Positions 46,432-54,472 of a DNA stretch of 54,472 bases are shown here, one piece after another. The notes under the pieces were generated by a model. That model did no database searches. It was given only the letters and a program-made list of their open reading frames with translations, and was not told the origin of the DNA. The stretch's first letter is position 1, and every line of letters begins with the position of its first letter. Location: positions 1 through 54,472 of the forward strand of contig JBEVNO010000034.1 of NCBI GenBank assembly GCA_040508085.1, read 5' to 3'. The stretch comes from ZC4RG30 sp040508085. GTDB taxonomy: Bacteria; Pseudomonadota; Gammaproteobacteria; Steroidobacterales; Steroidobacteraceae. The translations under genes and the position numbers were made by a program.

Positions 46432-47760
46432 ATGAAAGTCACGATTTTCGGATCCGGGTACGTTGGTTTGGTCACGGCGGCATGCCTGGCGGACGTAGGC
46501 AATCATGTTGTTTGTGTCGACATCGACCAGCGAAAGGTGGATCGGCTCCGCGCCGGGGAAGTGCCGATCCATGAGCCGGGCCTCGAGGAGCTCATTGCCC
46601 GCAATGCCAAGGCGGGTCGCATTACGTTCACGACGGACGCGCAGTCAGGGGTTGATCACGGCCAGTTCCTGATGATTGCCGTTAGCACGCCGCCCGCCGA
46701 GGATGGCTCCGCCGATCTCCGGCACGTAGTGGCCGTGTCGCGCACCATCGGCGAGCACCTGCAGCGCTATGCCGTCGTAATAACCAAGTCCACAGTGCCC
46801 GTCGGCACGGCCGACGAGGTCAGGAGGGAGCTGGCCGCGGTGCTCAAGGGCCGCGGGAAGGCCGTGGAATTCGATGTCGTGTCGAATCCGGAATTCCTGA
46901 AGGAAGGCGCTGCGGTAGGTGACTTTATGAAACCCGACCGCGTTATCGTGGGCAGCGAAAGCCCCCGCGCCGTGGAGCTGGTGCGGAGCCTCTACGACCC
47001 CTTCTGCCGCATCCAGGATCGCTTGGTGGTAATGGACGTGCGTTCAGCCGAACTGACCAAGTACGCCGCCAATGCCATGCTCGCCGCCAAGATCAGCTTC
47101 ATGAACGAGGTGGCCAACATCGCGGAGCGCCTCGGAGCCGATATCGAACAGGTCCGTAAGGGCGTGGGTTCTGATCCCCGCATCGGCTACAGTTTTATCT
47201 ACGCTGGCGCGGGCTACGGCGGCTCCTGCTTCCCGAAAGACGTAAAGGCACTGGTGCGATCGGCGGCATCGGCGGGATACACGGCGCGGCTTCTCGAAGC
47301 GGTCGAAGCCGTCAACGAGACGCAAAAATCGTTCCTAGCCAGCAAGATCCGCAAGCATTTCGCTGGGCTGCTAGCCGGGCGCCGCATCGCGCTCTGGGGC
47401 CTGGCGTTCAAGCCCGACACGGATGACATGCGGGAGGCGCCATCGCTGACGCTGATCGCCGAGCTGCTCGATGCCGGCGCGCAGGTCCGGGCATTCGACC
47501 CAGTGGCGCACGTGGAAGCCAGGCGGCTGCTGGGCGACCGCAAGGGGTTCGAGGTCGTCGAGGATGCCCGCTCCGCCCTTGCTGGTGCAGACGCACTGGC
47601 CATCGTCACGGAGTGGAAGGAATTCCGCAGCCCGGATTTCGACGACATGCGGGCCAGCTTGAAGCATCCCGTGATCTTCGACGGACGCAACCTCTACAAC
47701 CCGGAACTGATGCGTACGCTGGGCTTCACCTACTACGGTGTGGGGAGAGGACTGGCCTAG
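46432..47760 (+). CDS. ugd: UDP-glucose 6-dehydrogenase
   Basis: Oxidises UDP-glucose to UDP-glucuronate with two NAD; 442 residues. The N-terminal Rossmann motif is GSGYVGLVTAACLADVG, the catalytic Cys is C266 in GYGGSCFPKD, with STVPVGT and the conserved Lys in LTKYAANAMLAAKIS; the C-terminal UDP-binding domain holds GLAFKPDTDD. Full length. It is convergent with the UDP-glucuronate decarboxylase gene: the two stop codons share CTAG at 47757-47760. Together they make UDP-xylose. No Shine-Dalgarno site. GC and codon use look lower than in the flanking metabolic genes. Confidence 0.97.
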   Translation: MKVTIFGSGYVGLVTAACLADVGNHVVCVDIDQRKVDRLRAGEVPIHEPGLEELIARNAKAGRITFTTDAQSGVDHGQFLMIAVSTPPAEDGSADLRHVVAVSRTIGEHLQRYAVVITKSTVPVGTADEVRRELAAVLKGRGKAVEFDVVSNPEFLKEGAAVGDFMKPDRVIVGSESPRAVELVRSLYDPFCRIQDRLVVMDVRSAELTKYAANAMLAAKISFMNEVANIAERLGADIEQVRKGVGSDPRIGYSFIYAGAGYGGSCFPKDVKALVRSAASAGYTARLLEAVEAVNETQKSFLASKIRKHFAGLLAGRRIALWGLAFKPDTDDMREAPSLTLIAELLDAGAQVRAFDPVAHVEARRLLGDRKGFEVVEDARSALAGADALAIVTEWKEFRSPDFDDMRASLKHPVIFDGRNLYNPELMRTLGFTYYGVGRGLA

Positions 47761-48746
47761 GCGGGCTGCGCGGCGCCAGCTTCGCGGTTAAGCAGCGAAT
47801 CGAAGTACGCGATTGTGGATTTCAGACCGGTGTTGAGGGGCGTACCCGCCTGCCAGCCCAAGTGCATCGCTGCGAGGGACGTATCCGGTTTCCGCTGCCG
47901 GGGATCATCCTGCGGGAGCGGAAGCCGAATAATCTTCGAACGTGAACCAGTCAGGCCGATCACCAGATGCGCCAGCTCGGCAATGGTGAATTCACTGGTA
48001 TTGCCCAAGTTGATCGGACCGGTGACGTCGTCCGGCGTGTTCATCAGACGCACGAACCCATCGATGAGGTCGTCAACGTAACAGAATGAGCGCGTCTGCT
48101 GACCATCGCCATATAACGTGATGGGCTCGTTCTTCAGCGCTTGCACAATGAAGTTCGACACTACCCGTCCGTCGTTCGGATCCATCCGTGGCCCGTAGGT
48201 ATTGAAGATACGCGCAACCTTGATTCGCAGCTGGTATTGGCGGTGGTAGTCGAAAAACAAGGTTTCGGCGCATCGTTTGCCTTCGTCATAACATGAACGC
48301 ACGCCAATCGGGTTCACGTGTCCCCAGTAGCTCTCCGGCTGCGGGTGGACTTCCGGATCGCCGTAGACCTCGCTGGTCGATGCCTGAAAGATCTTGCATT
48401 GGGAGCGCTTGGCCAGATCCAGCAAGTTGATCGCGCCTAGCACGCTTGTCTTGGTGGTGTGCACCGGATCGTGCTGATAGTGCGGGGGCGACGCAGGACA
48501 CGCAAGGTTGTAGATCTCGTCTACCTCCACGTGGAGCGGCATCGTCACGTCGTGCGTGATGAGCTCGAAGCGCGGGTGATCCAGCAGGTGCGCGACGTTG
48601 GCGCGCGCGCCGGTGAAGAAATTGTCGACACACACCACGTAGTGGCCCTGCGCGATAAGGAGATCGCACAAGTGCGACCCCAGGAACCCCGCCCCTCCGG
48701 TTACCAGGATCCTGCCGGACATCACATCTACTCGCTGTATCAACAT
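47757..48746 (-). CDS. uxs: UDP-glucuronate decarboxylase (UDP-xylose synthase)
   Basis: Extended SDR of 329 residues that converts UDP-glucuronate, the Ugd product, to UDP-xylose. It has VTGGAGFLGSHLCDLL for NAD binding, STSEVYGDPEVHPQPE, the catalytic Tyr-Lys in SCYDEGKR and IFNTYGPRMDPNDGRVVSNF, all typical of UXS. The start may be ATG 48746 or the in-frame ATG 48722 directly before the fold; TAAATT lies 12 bases before 48746. Its TAG overlaps that of ugd on the other strand. UDP-xylose feeds extracellular polysaccharide, lipopolysaccharide or glycosylation enzymes; none is in this window. Confidence 0.97.
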   Translation of the reverse strand: MLIQRVDVMSGRILVTGGAGFLGSHLCDLLIAQGHYVVCVDNFFTGARANVAHLLDHPRFELITHDVTMPLHVEVDEIYNLACPASPPHYQHDPVHTTKTSVLGAINLLDLAKRSQCKIFQASTSEVYGDPEVHPQPESYWGHVNPIGVRSCYDEGKRCAETLFFDYHRQYQLRIKVARIFNTYGPRMDPNDGRVVSNFIVQALKNEPITLYGDGQQTRSFCYVDDLIDGFVRLMNTPDDVTGPINLGNTSEFTIAELAHLVIGLTGSRSKIIRLPLPQDDPRQRKPDTSLAAMHLGWQAGTPLNTGLKSTIAYFDSLLNREAGAAQPA

Positions 48747-48784
48747 CGCGCTTTTTCAAATTTAGCCTGAAGGCGGAGTCTGCG

Positions 48785-50146
48785 TCACGTGTCGCGCAGG
48801 TACCAGAGCAAGTCAGTGGGCGTGACCTCGGCATCCCAGCGCAACTGTTCCTGTGCCTTGATGGCGAGCCAGGCCCGCATAAAAGGGGAGCCAAAGGTCT
48901 CCCGCAGGAAACTGCTATCCCGCGCCCGCGCCATGGCGGTGTGCCAGTCCGCTGGCAGCGACGGCCAGCGGGTAGTCGCGGCGCTGGAATAGCCGTTACC
49001 CTCCGTCGCTGGGCCGGGGTCCAGCCGTGCCGAGATGCCGTGCAGGACGCCGCCCAGCACGGCGGCTGCGGCCAGATACAGGTTTGCATCCGCCCCACAG
49101 AAGCGATGTTCGACATGGCGCGAGGCTGCGGGGCCGGCCGGCACGCGCAGCGATACGCTGCGATTGTTGATACCCCAGTTCACGGCGACCGGCGCGTAGC
49201 TCTGGCGCTGGAAGCGGCGATAGGAATTGCCATGGGGAGCGAAGGCAAGGAATGCATCGGCAGCAGTGGTGGCTAGGCCCGCAATAGCCTCGCGCAGTAG
49301 TGGCGTGCCAGCGGGATCCTCGCTGCTGAACATATTGTGGCCGGCCGCATCGGCCAGGCTCAGGTGCAGATGGGCACCGGAACCGGAACGCGCGGTGAAA
49401 GGCTTGGCCATGAAGCTCGCGAGGCAGCCGTGCTTTGCCGCAACGCCCTTCAGCAGGCGCTTCAGCTGTACGGCCTCGTCCACGGCCGCCAGTGCACCTT
49501 TTCGATGCTGTAGCGTGATCTCGAACTGCCCCGGCGCGTATTCCGACATCACCGTGCCGGCACCCAGGCTCTGGGCCTGGGCGGCATCGAGAACCTCGCG
49601 GAATAGCGGCGCCAGGCTGTCCAGCCGCCCCAGGCTGTAGGCCTCGATCCGCTCGCCCTGGCCGGGGTGCACCGCCTGCGAACCGGCTGGTAGCCAGCTT
49701 CCATCGGACTGCTCGCGCAGCAGGTAGAACTCCAGTTCACAGGCGAATACGACCGCGTAGCCCGCTGCGTTCAGCACCTGCTCGGTCCGCGCCAGCACAT
49801 GGCGCGGATCGGCCGCTGCGGTAGCGCCATCGAGGTCGTACATGGACAGCATCACTTGGCCAGTGCGTTCCAGCCACGGCACTGGCTGGAGCGTGCCTGG
49901 GACGGGATGGCACAGCTTGTCGGCGTCGCCGGTTTCCCACACAAGGCCGGTGGCTTCAACGTCGGCGCCAGTGATGTCGAGACCCAGGATGGAGCCGGCT
50001 ACGTGGCGCCCCGTGCTGTAGAGGGATTCGAGTTCGTGGCGGCGGATGGTCTTGCCGCGCAGCACGCCGCCGGGATCGCTGATAAACAGCTGCACTGCGT
50101 CAATGTGTACATGGCGCTGCAGGAAGGCATCCAGCTCCTCGCTCAT
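48785..50146 (-). CDS. Glutamine-synthetase-like ligase, gamma-glutamylputrescine synthetase type
   Basis: ATP-dependent ligase of 453 residues with the glutamine synthetase fold. It shows the metal-binding Glu set of the family in FACELEFYLL and EYAPGQFEITLQHR, the AHLHLSL segment and the EHRFCGADANLYLAAAA end. The sequence resembles PuuA-like proteins that join glutamate to an amine rather than ammonia-using GlnA: it lacks the usual GlnA adenylylation loop (NLYDLP). It overlaps the aminotransferase gene by ATGA. Substrate amine (putrescine, other polyamine or an aryl amine) is uncertain. Confidence 0.88.
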   Translation of the reverse strand: MSEELDAFLQRHVHIDAVQLFISDPGGVLRGKTIRRHELESLYSTGRHVAGSILGLDITGADVEATGLVWETGDADKLCHPVPGTLQPVPWLERTGQVMLSMYDLDGATAAADPRHVLARTEQVLNAAGYAVVFACELEFYLLREQSDGSWLPAGSQAVHPGQGERIEAYSLGRLDSLAPLFREVLDAAQAQSLGAGTVMSEYAPGQFEITLQHRKGALAAVDEAVQLKRLLKGVAAKHGCLASFMAKPFTARSGSGAHLHLSLADAAGHNMFSSEDPAGTPLLREAIAGLATTAADAFLAFAPHGNSYRRFQRQSYAPVAVNWGINNRSVSLRVPAGPAASRHVEHRFCGADANLYLAAAAVLGGVLHGISARLDPGPATEGNGYSSAATTRWPSLPADWHTAMARARDSSFLRETFGSPFMRAWLAIKAQEQLRWDAEVTPTDLLWYLRDT

Positions 50147-51504
50147 GCCGGATCCCGCATCCACACCGCAAATTCTTCCAGCGCCGCATCGAACTGATCC
50201 AGGAAGGCATCGATCTGCGGGACCTCGGTGGCAGGCGACACCAGCATCATGTTGTGGAAGGGCGTGAGCAGGAAGCCGCGGTTGAGCAGGTAGAGGTGCA
50301 GCACGGCTTCGAGCTCTTGGTCGATGGCGGCGATGCTTTGGCGTCCGGTTCGGGGCGCGGGCTGCGGGCCGAACTCCACCCGCGCGCCGACGCGTGCGAC
50401 CTGCCAGGTGGTGGCGTGATCCTGCAGCACGGCTGCGATACCTTCGGCCAGGCGGGCGGCGCCCTCCTCCATGTGCGCGTGGCTCGCGGTGGTGATCACA
50501 TCCTTGAGGCTGGCGCACAACGCGGCGACGGCCAGGGGGTTGGCGGAGAGAGTGGTGCCAATGCCAGAGTGACCGGGAGCGCGGCGGGTGTCGGCGTCGC
50601 GGAGCCGCTCGGCCATGGCATCGGTGTAGCCGTAGACGGCGCATGGCAGGCCGCCGGCAATGGCCTTGCCGCACACCAGGAAATCCGCCTGCAGCTGATG
50701 CATGCGGGCATAGCCGCCGAGCGCTGCGGACAGCGTATGCGTCTCATCGATGACCAGCGGCACCTCATGGCGAGTGCAGGCGGCGCGCAGCGCTTCAAGG
50801 AAGCCGGGCTGTGGCAACACCATGCCGGCATTGGTCATCACGGGCTCGGCGAGCACGCAGGCGATGTCGCCCTCGGCCAGCGCGCCGGTGACGGCGTCGA
50901 TGTCGTTGAACTCGACCACCACCGTGGTGGCGCGCGGGTCGTGGATGGGGCCGATCTGGCCGGAGCGCGGCAGGGTCGCGCCGTCTTCCGCCATTTCCAC
51001 CAGGGTCTCGTCGACGCTGCCGTGGTAGCTGCGGTCGAACACCAGCACGCGTGGCCGCCCGGTGATCATGCGCGCCAGGCGCAGCACGGCGCGGTTGGCG
51101 TCGGTGGCGGTCTGGGTGAGCTGCCACCAGGGCAGCCCGAACAGCGCTGTGAGGCGTTCACCGGCTTCGGCTACCTGGGCCGAGGGCAGCATGGTGGTCA
51201 GGCCCTGCGCGGCCTGCGTCGCGATGGCGGCGGCTACGGCCGGGGGCGAGTGGCCGAACATGGCGCCGGTGTCGCCGAGGCAGAAATCCACGTAGGTGTG
51301 GCCGTCCACGTCGGTGAGCTGGGCGCCAGCGGCGTGGCTCACATACAGCGGTGCGGGCATGGGCCAGTCGCGCATCCAGTGCATGGGGACGCTGGCGCTG
51401 AAATGGCGCGCGGCCTGGGCGGCGAGCGCGATGCTGTGCGGACGGGCAGCGAGATAGGCCTGGCGTTCCCTCTCGGCGAGAGTCGCGAGGCCCTCGCGGC
51501 TCAT
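50143..51504 (-). CDS. Class III PLP-dependent aminotransferase
   Basis: Aminotransferase of 453 residues of the ornithine/GABA/GSA type. The PLP-binding Lys is in the VCGKAIAGGLP motif, preceded by VIDETHTL with the Asp that bonds PLP nitrogen; LFGLPWWQLTQTATDANRAV forms the phosphate region. It resembles GSA-type transaminases but lacks a clear GSA signature. It overlaps DUF502 (ATGA) and the ligase gene (ATGA), so the four genes from fmdB to the ligase are translationally linked. A likely role is transamination of a polyamine or its glutamylated form. Confidence 0.88.
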   Translation of the reverse strand: MSREGLATLAERERQAYLAARPHSIALAAQAARHFSASVPMHWMRDWPMPAPLYVSHAAGAQLTDVDGHTYVDFCLGDTGAMFGHSPPAVAAAIATQAAQGLTTMLPSAQVAEAGERLTALFGLPWWQLTQTATDANRAVLRLARMITGRPRVLVFDRSYHGSVDETLVEMAEDGATLPRSGQIGPIHDPRATTVVVEFNDIDAVTGALAEGDIACVLAEPVMTNAGMVLPQPGFLEALRAACTRHEVPLVIDETHTLSAALGGYARMHQLQADFLVCGKAIAGGLPCAVYGYTDAMAERLRDADTRRAPGHSGIGTTLSANPLAVAALCASLKDVITTASHAHMEEGAARLAEGIAAVLQDHATTWQVARVGARVEFGPQPAPRTGRQSIAAIDQELEAVLHLYLLNRGFLLTPFHNMMLVSPATEVPQIDAFLDQFDAALEEFAVWMRDPA

Positions 51505-52166
51505 AGCCCGGGCGGCGCCTGCATCACGGGATGGACGCTGTTGTTGCCGGCCTTGTGCGGCGGCACCACCACGCCCAGCGTGACGATCATCTTCATGGCG
51601 TCATCCACGCTCATGTCGATGGGCACGACTTCCGACTGCCGCACGATGAGGTTGTAACCGGTAGTGGGGATGGGGGTGGTGGGAACATACACGCAGATCT
51701 GCGGCTCGCCGCCGTAGCGGCCGGAATAATCCGGCAGGTCCACGGCGGTGACGAAGGCCATGGTCCAGGTGTCCTTGCGGGGGAACTCGATCATCACCAC
51801 CTGGCGGAAGGAGGCCTTGCTCTTCATCAGCGAGTCGGTGAAGCCCTTCACGCCGGAGTAGATGGTGCGCACCAGCGGGATGCGGTTCATCAGCTCGTCC
51901 CACCACACCACCACCGCCTGGCCGACCAGGTTCGCGACCAGGATGCCGGTGAGGAACAACACGATGAGCGCGATGAGCACGCCGAAGCCGGGGATGTGGA
52001 AGCCGATCAGGTGGTCGGGGCGGTATTGCTCGGGCAGCAGCGTGAGCAGGCCGTCCGTCATGTCGAGCAGGAACTTGAAGGTGAGCACGGTGATGCCCAC
52101 CGGCAGCCAGAACAGCAGGCCGGCCATCAGGTAACGGCGCATGGCGCGCGTGATCAGGCCTTTCAT
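51501..52166 (-). CDS. DUF502 inner-membrane protein
   Basis: Membrane protein of 221 residues with two hydrophobic helices (about 12-35 and 57-82) and a soluble domain containing NRIPLVRTIYSGVKGFTDS and YVPTTPIPTTGYNLIV, matching the DUF502 family. Function unknown. ATG 52166 was chosen because it gives the usual N-terminal MKGLITRAMRRYLMAGLLFW. It overlaps the zinc-ribbon gene by ATGA. In many gammaproteobacteria it lies between fmdB-like and aspS genes; here the aminotransferase and ligase follow instead. Confidence 0.93.
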   Translation of the reverse strand: MKGLITRAMRRYLMAGLLFWLPVGITVLTFKFLLDMTDGLLTLLPEQYRPDHLIGFHIPGFGVLIALIVLFLTGILVANLVGQAVVVWWDELMNRIPLVRTIYSGVKGFTDSLMKSKASFRQVVMIEFPRKDTWTMAFVTAVDLPDYSGRYGGEPQICVYVPTTPIPTTGYNLIVRQSEVVPIDMSVDDAMKMIVTLGVVVPPHKAGNNSVHPVMQAPPGL

Positions 52167-52597
52167 CGCTTCTTGCCGGCTTTGGTCTTGGCGGCGGTCT
52201 TGGCTTTGCCGGCCGGCCTGGCGCCGGTTTTCGAGGCCCCGCGGGAGGCTGTGGTAGCGGCCTTGGCGGGTGTTTCCTTCTTGGGCTCCGCCTTGGCTTC
52301 GGGCTTGGCATCCGCCGCCTTGGCCTCGGGCTTGGCGGTCGGATCGACCTTGGCCTTGTCTTCGGATTTCTCGCCGCCGCCGTCCTTCTCGACCAGGTTG
52401 CGCTGCTTGTCCTTGTCGGTCTTGAAGTCCGTCTCGTACCAGCCCCCGCCCTTGAGGCGGAACACCGGGGCGGAAACCAGCTTGTGCAGCTGGCTCTTGC
52501 CACATTCGGGACACTTCTTCAGCGGCGCATCGTTGATCTTCTGCAGGGCTTCGGTGACTGCGCCGCAGGCCTTGCACTGGTATTCATAGAACGGCAT
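52163..52597 (-). CDS. FmdB-family zinc-ribbon protein
   Basis: Protein of 144 residues with an N-terminal zinc ribbon (MPFYEYQCKACGA and CPECGK, two CxxC pairs) of the FmdB/CxxC_CXXC_SSSS family, and a long Lys/Ala-rich low-complexity C-terminus of about 75 residues that is probably disordered. The founding member regulates formamidase genes in Methylophilus, but the role of these proteins is largely unknown. TATAAT lies 8 bases before the ATG and there is no Shine-Dalgarno site, so this is a leaderless candidate. It is the first gene of the four-gene overlapping operon. Confidence 0.93.
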   Translation of the reverse strand: MPFYEYQCKACGAVTEALQKINDAPLKKCPECGKSQLHKLVSAPVFRLKGGGWYETDFKTDKDKQRNLVEKDGGGEKSEDKAKVDPTAKPEAKAADAKPEAKAEPKKETPAKAATTASRGASKTGARPAGKAKTAAKTKAGKKR

Positions 52598-52605
52598 AGC
52601 CGCTG

Positions 52606-52611
52606 ATTATA
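52606..52611 (-). promoter_or_regulatory. -10 box of the fmdB operon (TATAAT)
   Basis: Exact TATAAT on the minus strand, 8 bases before the start codon. The -35 position falls inside the second GGGGTCAGATCTA palindrome, so the repeat contributes part of the promoter; no good -35 match is seen. Confidence 0.6.
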
Positions 52612-52613
52612 CG

Positions 52614-52661
52614 AAAAAGGGGTCAGATCTATTTTTTCTTCCGGAAAATAGATCTGGCCCC
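52614..52661. repeat. GGGGTCAGATCTA palindrome, copy 2 (imperfect)
   Basis: AAAAAGGGGTCAGATCTATT begins arm 1 (52614-52637); arm 2 (52645-52661) is AAAATAGATCTGGCCCC with changes that break the perfect pairing seen in copy 1. It lies between the clpB stop and the fmdB operon promoter and could terminate clpB. Same family as 38716-38767. Confidence 0.85.
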
Positions 52662-52667
52662 ATTTCT

Positions 52668-54472
52668 TCAGTTGGCGCGTTTCTCGAACTTGAGGGCGCC
52701 TTCCTCTACATCCACCAGGATCTGGTCGCCCTGGCCGAACTGCCCCTGCAGGATGCGCTCGGCCAGCGGGTTCTCGATCTGCTGCTGGATGGCCCGGCGC
52801 AGCGGCCGCGCGCCATAGACCGGGTCGAACCCGGCCTCGCCCAGGATGTCGCGCGCGCTGCCCGAGAGCTCCAGCAGCATGTCGCGCTCGGCCAGCCGGC
52901 GCTTCAGGCCCTCGAGCTGGATGTCCACAATGGAGCGGATCTGTTCCACGCCCAGGGGATGGAACACGACGATGTCATCGATGCGGTTGATGAACTCGGG
53001 ACGGAAGTGCTGCTGCACGCGCTCCATCACCTCGCTCTTCATGCGCACGTACTGCTTTTCGCCCGCCAGCTGCTGGATCACATCCGACCCCAGGTTGGAG
53101 GTCATGATGATCACGGTGTTGCGGAAGTCCACGGTGCGGCCCTGCCCGTCGGTCAGGCGCCCATCGTCCAGCACCTGCAGCAGCACATTGAACACGTCCT
53201 GGTGCGCCTTCTCGACCTCATCGAGCAGCACCACGGAATAGGGCCGGCGGCGCACGGCTTCGGTGAGGTAGCCGCCCTCCTCATAGCCCACGTATCCAGG
53301 AGGCGCGCCGATCAGGCGGGCCACCGAGTGCTGTTCCATGAACTCGGACATGTCGACACGCACGATGGCTTCTTCGGTGTCGAACAGGAACTCCGCGAGC
53401 GCCTTGCACAGCTCGGTCTTGCCGACGCCGGTGGGGCCGAGGAACAGGAAGGAACCATTGGGGCGGCGCGGATCGGCAAGACCGGCGCGCGCGCGACGGA
53501 TGGCGCTGGCGACGATCTTCAGCGCTTCGGGCTGGCCGACCACCCGCTTTGACAGCGCCTCTTCCATGCGCAGCAGCTTGTCGCGCTCGCCTTCCAGCAT
53601 CTTGGAGACGGGGATGCCGGTCCATTTGGAGACCACCTCGGCGATCTCCTCCTCGGTGACGCTGTTGCGCACCAGCTGGGTGGGCTTCTGCTCTTCGGCC
53701 TGCGCGGCCGCGAGCTGCTTCTCCAGTTCGGGGATCTTGCCGTACTGCAGCTCGGCCATCTTGGCGAGGTCATTGGCGCGGCGCGCGGCGTCCAGCTCCA
53801 GGCGCACCTTTTCCAGCGTTTCCTTGGCGGAGGCGGCGCCCTGCAGCATGGCTTTCTCGGCCTTCCAGATTTCCTCGAGGTCGGAAAATTCCTTCTGCAG
53901 GTCCTTGAGGTTGTCGCGCAGCGCCGCGAGGCGCTTGCGTGAGGCGTCGTCATCCTCTTTCTTCAGCGCCACTTCCTCGATGCGCAGCTGGATGATGCGG
54001 CGCTCAAGCTTGTCCATCACCTCGGGCTTGGAATCTATCTCCATGCGGATGCGCGCGCCGGCCTCGTCGATCAGGTCGATGGCCTTGTCTGGTAGCTGCC
54101 GGTCGGCAATGTAGCGGTGCGACAGCTGTGCGGCGGCGACGATGGCCGGGTCGGTGATCTCCACGCCATGGTGCACTTCGTAGCGCTCTTTCAGGCCGCG
54201 CAGGATGGCGATGGTGTCTTCCACCGAGGGCTCATCCACCAGCACCTTCTGGAAGCGGCGTTCCAGCGCAGCATCCTTCTCGATGTATTTGCGGTATTCG
54301 TCGAGGGTGGTGGCGCCGACGCAGTGCAGCTCGCCGCGGGCCAGCGCGGGCTTGAGCATGTTGCCGGCGTCCATGGAGCCCTCCGCCTTGCCGGCGCCGA
54401 CCATGGTGTGCAGCTCGTCGATGAACAGGATGACCTGGCCTTCCTGCTTGCCGAGATCCTTCAGCACCGCCT
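52668..54472 (-). CDS. clpB: Disaggregase ClpB, N-terminal part beyond the window
   Basis: Hsp100 chaperone that, with DnaK, extracts proteins from aggregates. About 600 C-terminal residues are present: the end of the first AAA domain (VILFIDELHTMVGAGKAEGS, ATTLDEYRKYIEKD, ERRFQKV), the coiled-coil middle domain (about 140-260 of the fragment), and the complete second AAA domain with Walker A GPTGVGKT, pore loop GAPPGYVGYEEGG and Walker B LLDEVEKAH, then the C-terminal domain (FDPVYGARPLRRAIQ). The middle domain separates it from ClpA and ClpC. The frame stays open through base 54472; the GTG at 54467 is an internal codon. The N-terminal domain and first Walker A lie outside. Confidence 0.98.
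   Translation of the reverse strand, partial: AVLKDLGKQEGQVILFIDELHTMVGAGKAEGSMDAGNMLKPALARGELHCVGATTLDEYRKYIEKDAALERRFQKVLVDEPSVEDTIAILRGLKERYEVHHGVEITDPAIVAAAQLSHRYIADRQLPDKAIDLIDEAGARIRMEIDSKPEVMDKLERRIIQLRIEEVALKKEDDDASRKRLAALRDNLKDLQKEFSDLEEIWKAEKAMLQGAASAKETLEKVRLELDAARRANDLAKMAELQYGKIPELEKQLAAAQAEEQKPTQLVRNSVTEEEIAEVVSKWTGIPVSKMLEGERDKLLRMEEALSKRVVGQPEALKIVASAIRRARAGLADPRRPNGSFLFLGPTGVGKTELCKALAEFLFDTEEAIVRVDMSEFMEQHSVARLIGAPPGYVGYEEGGYLTEAVRRRPYSVVLLDEVEKAHQDVFNVLLQVLDDGRLTDGQGRTVDFRNTVIIMTSNLGSDVIQQLAGEKQYVRMKSEVMERVQQHFRPEFINRIDDIVVFHPLGVEQIRSIVDIQLEGLKRRLAERDMLLELSGSARDILGEAGFDPVYGARPLRRAIQQQIENPLAERILQGQFGQGDQILVDVEEGALKFEKRAN

Overview
The window reads as chromosomal DNA of a GC-rich gammaproteobacterium. 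The strongest taxonomic signal is the block pncC-recA-recX-alaS-csrA-tRNA-Ser(GCT), whose order is typical of Gammaproteobacteria. A long MutS, Uxs/Ugd and trehalose genes would fit a lineage near Xanthomonadales, Nevskiales or Steroidobacterales; that finer placement is inference from gene style only.

Bases 1-16.3 kb look like an accessory region: visibly lower GC, genes with clear Shine-Dalgarno sites, and little housekeeping content. It holds the 3' part of a giant Ser/Thr kinase-AAA-GAF-PAS-histidine kinase hybrid with its NarL-type regulator; a small set of membrane protein, cytochrome c and alpha/beta hydrolase; a two-subunit molybdenum hydroxylase of isoquinoline-oxidoreductase type (TAT-exported large subunit plus 2Fe-2S subunit); a possibly 5'-truncated AraC regulator; a cysteine hydrolase; a methyltransferase; and two tandem paralogous SDR dehydrogenases divergent from a LysR regulator. 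The region ends at the 3' end of tRNA-Ser(GCT), a typical island boundary, though no integrase is visible.

Bases 16.3-44.5 kb are mostly core genes: csrA, alaS, recX, recA (with a near-perfect LexA box), pncC, an ATP/ADP-translocase-like carrier, a trehalose operon (otsB, a GH15 glycosidase and a membrane-anchored otsA), a GGDEF-EAL protein with an unrelated EAL gene remnant at its 3' end, mutS, a five-gene oligopeptide ABC importer, the ABC-F protein YbiT, an XRE-cupin/GNAT pair, a lipase-like hydrolase and aspS.

Bases 44.5-54.5 kb combine metabolic and housekeeping genes. An aldehyde dehydrogenase lies divergent from aspS. A convergent, lower-GC pair (UDP-glucose dehydrogenase and UDP-glucuronate decarboxylase) supplies UDP-xylose. 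A strictly overlapping four-gene operon follows (zinc-ribbon protein, DUF502 membrane protein, class III aminotransferase, glutamine-synthetase-like ligase), then the 3' part of clpB. The ligase, aminotransferase and aldehyde dehydrogenase together resemble a gamma-glutamylated polyamine degradation route, apparently split by the UDP-xylose pair.

Non-coding highlights are two copies of a GGGGTCAGATCTA palindrome (one supplies the stop codon of oppF), several core genes whose -10-like box lies 6-10 bases before the start codon with no Shine-Dalgarno site (leaderless candidates), a terminator wedged between csrA and tRNA-Ser, and an operator-like palindrome before the XRE-cupin gene. No CRISPR array, insertion sequence or integrase was seen.
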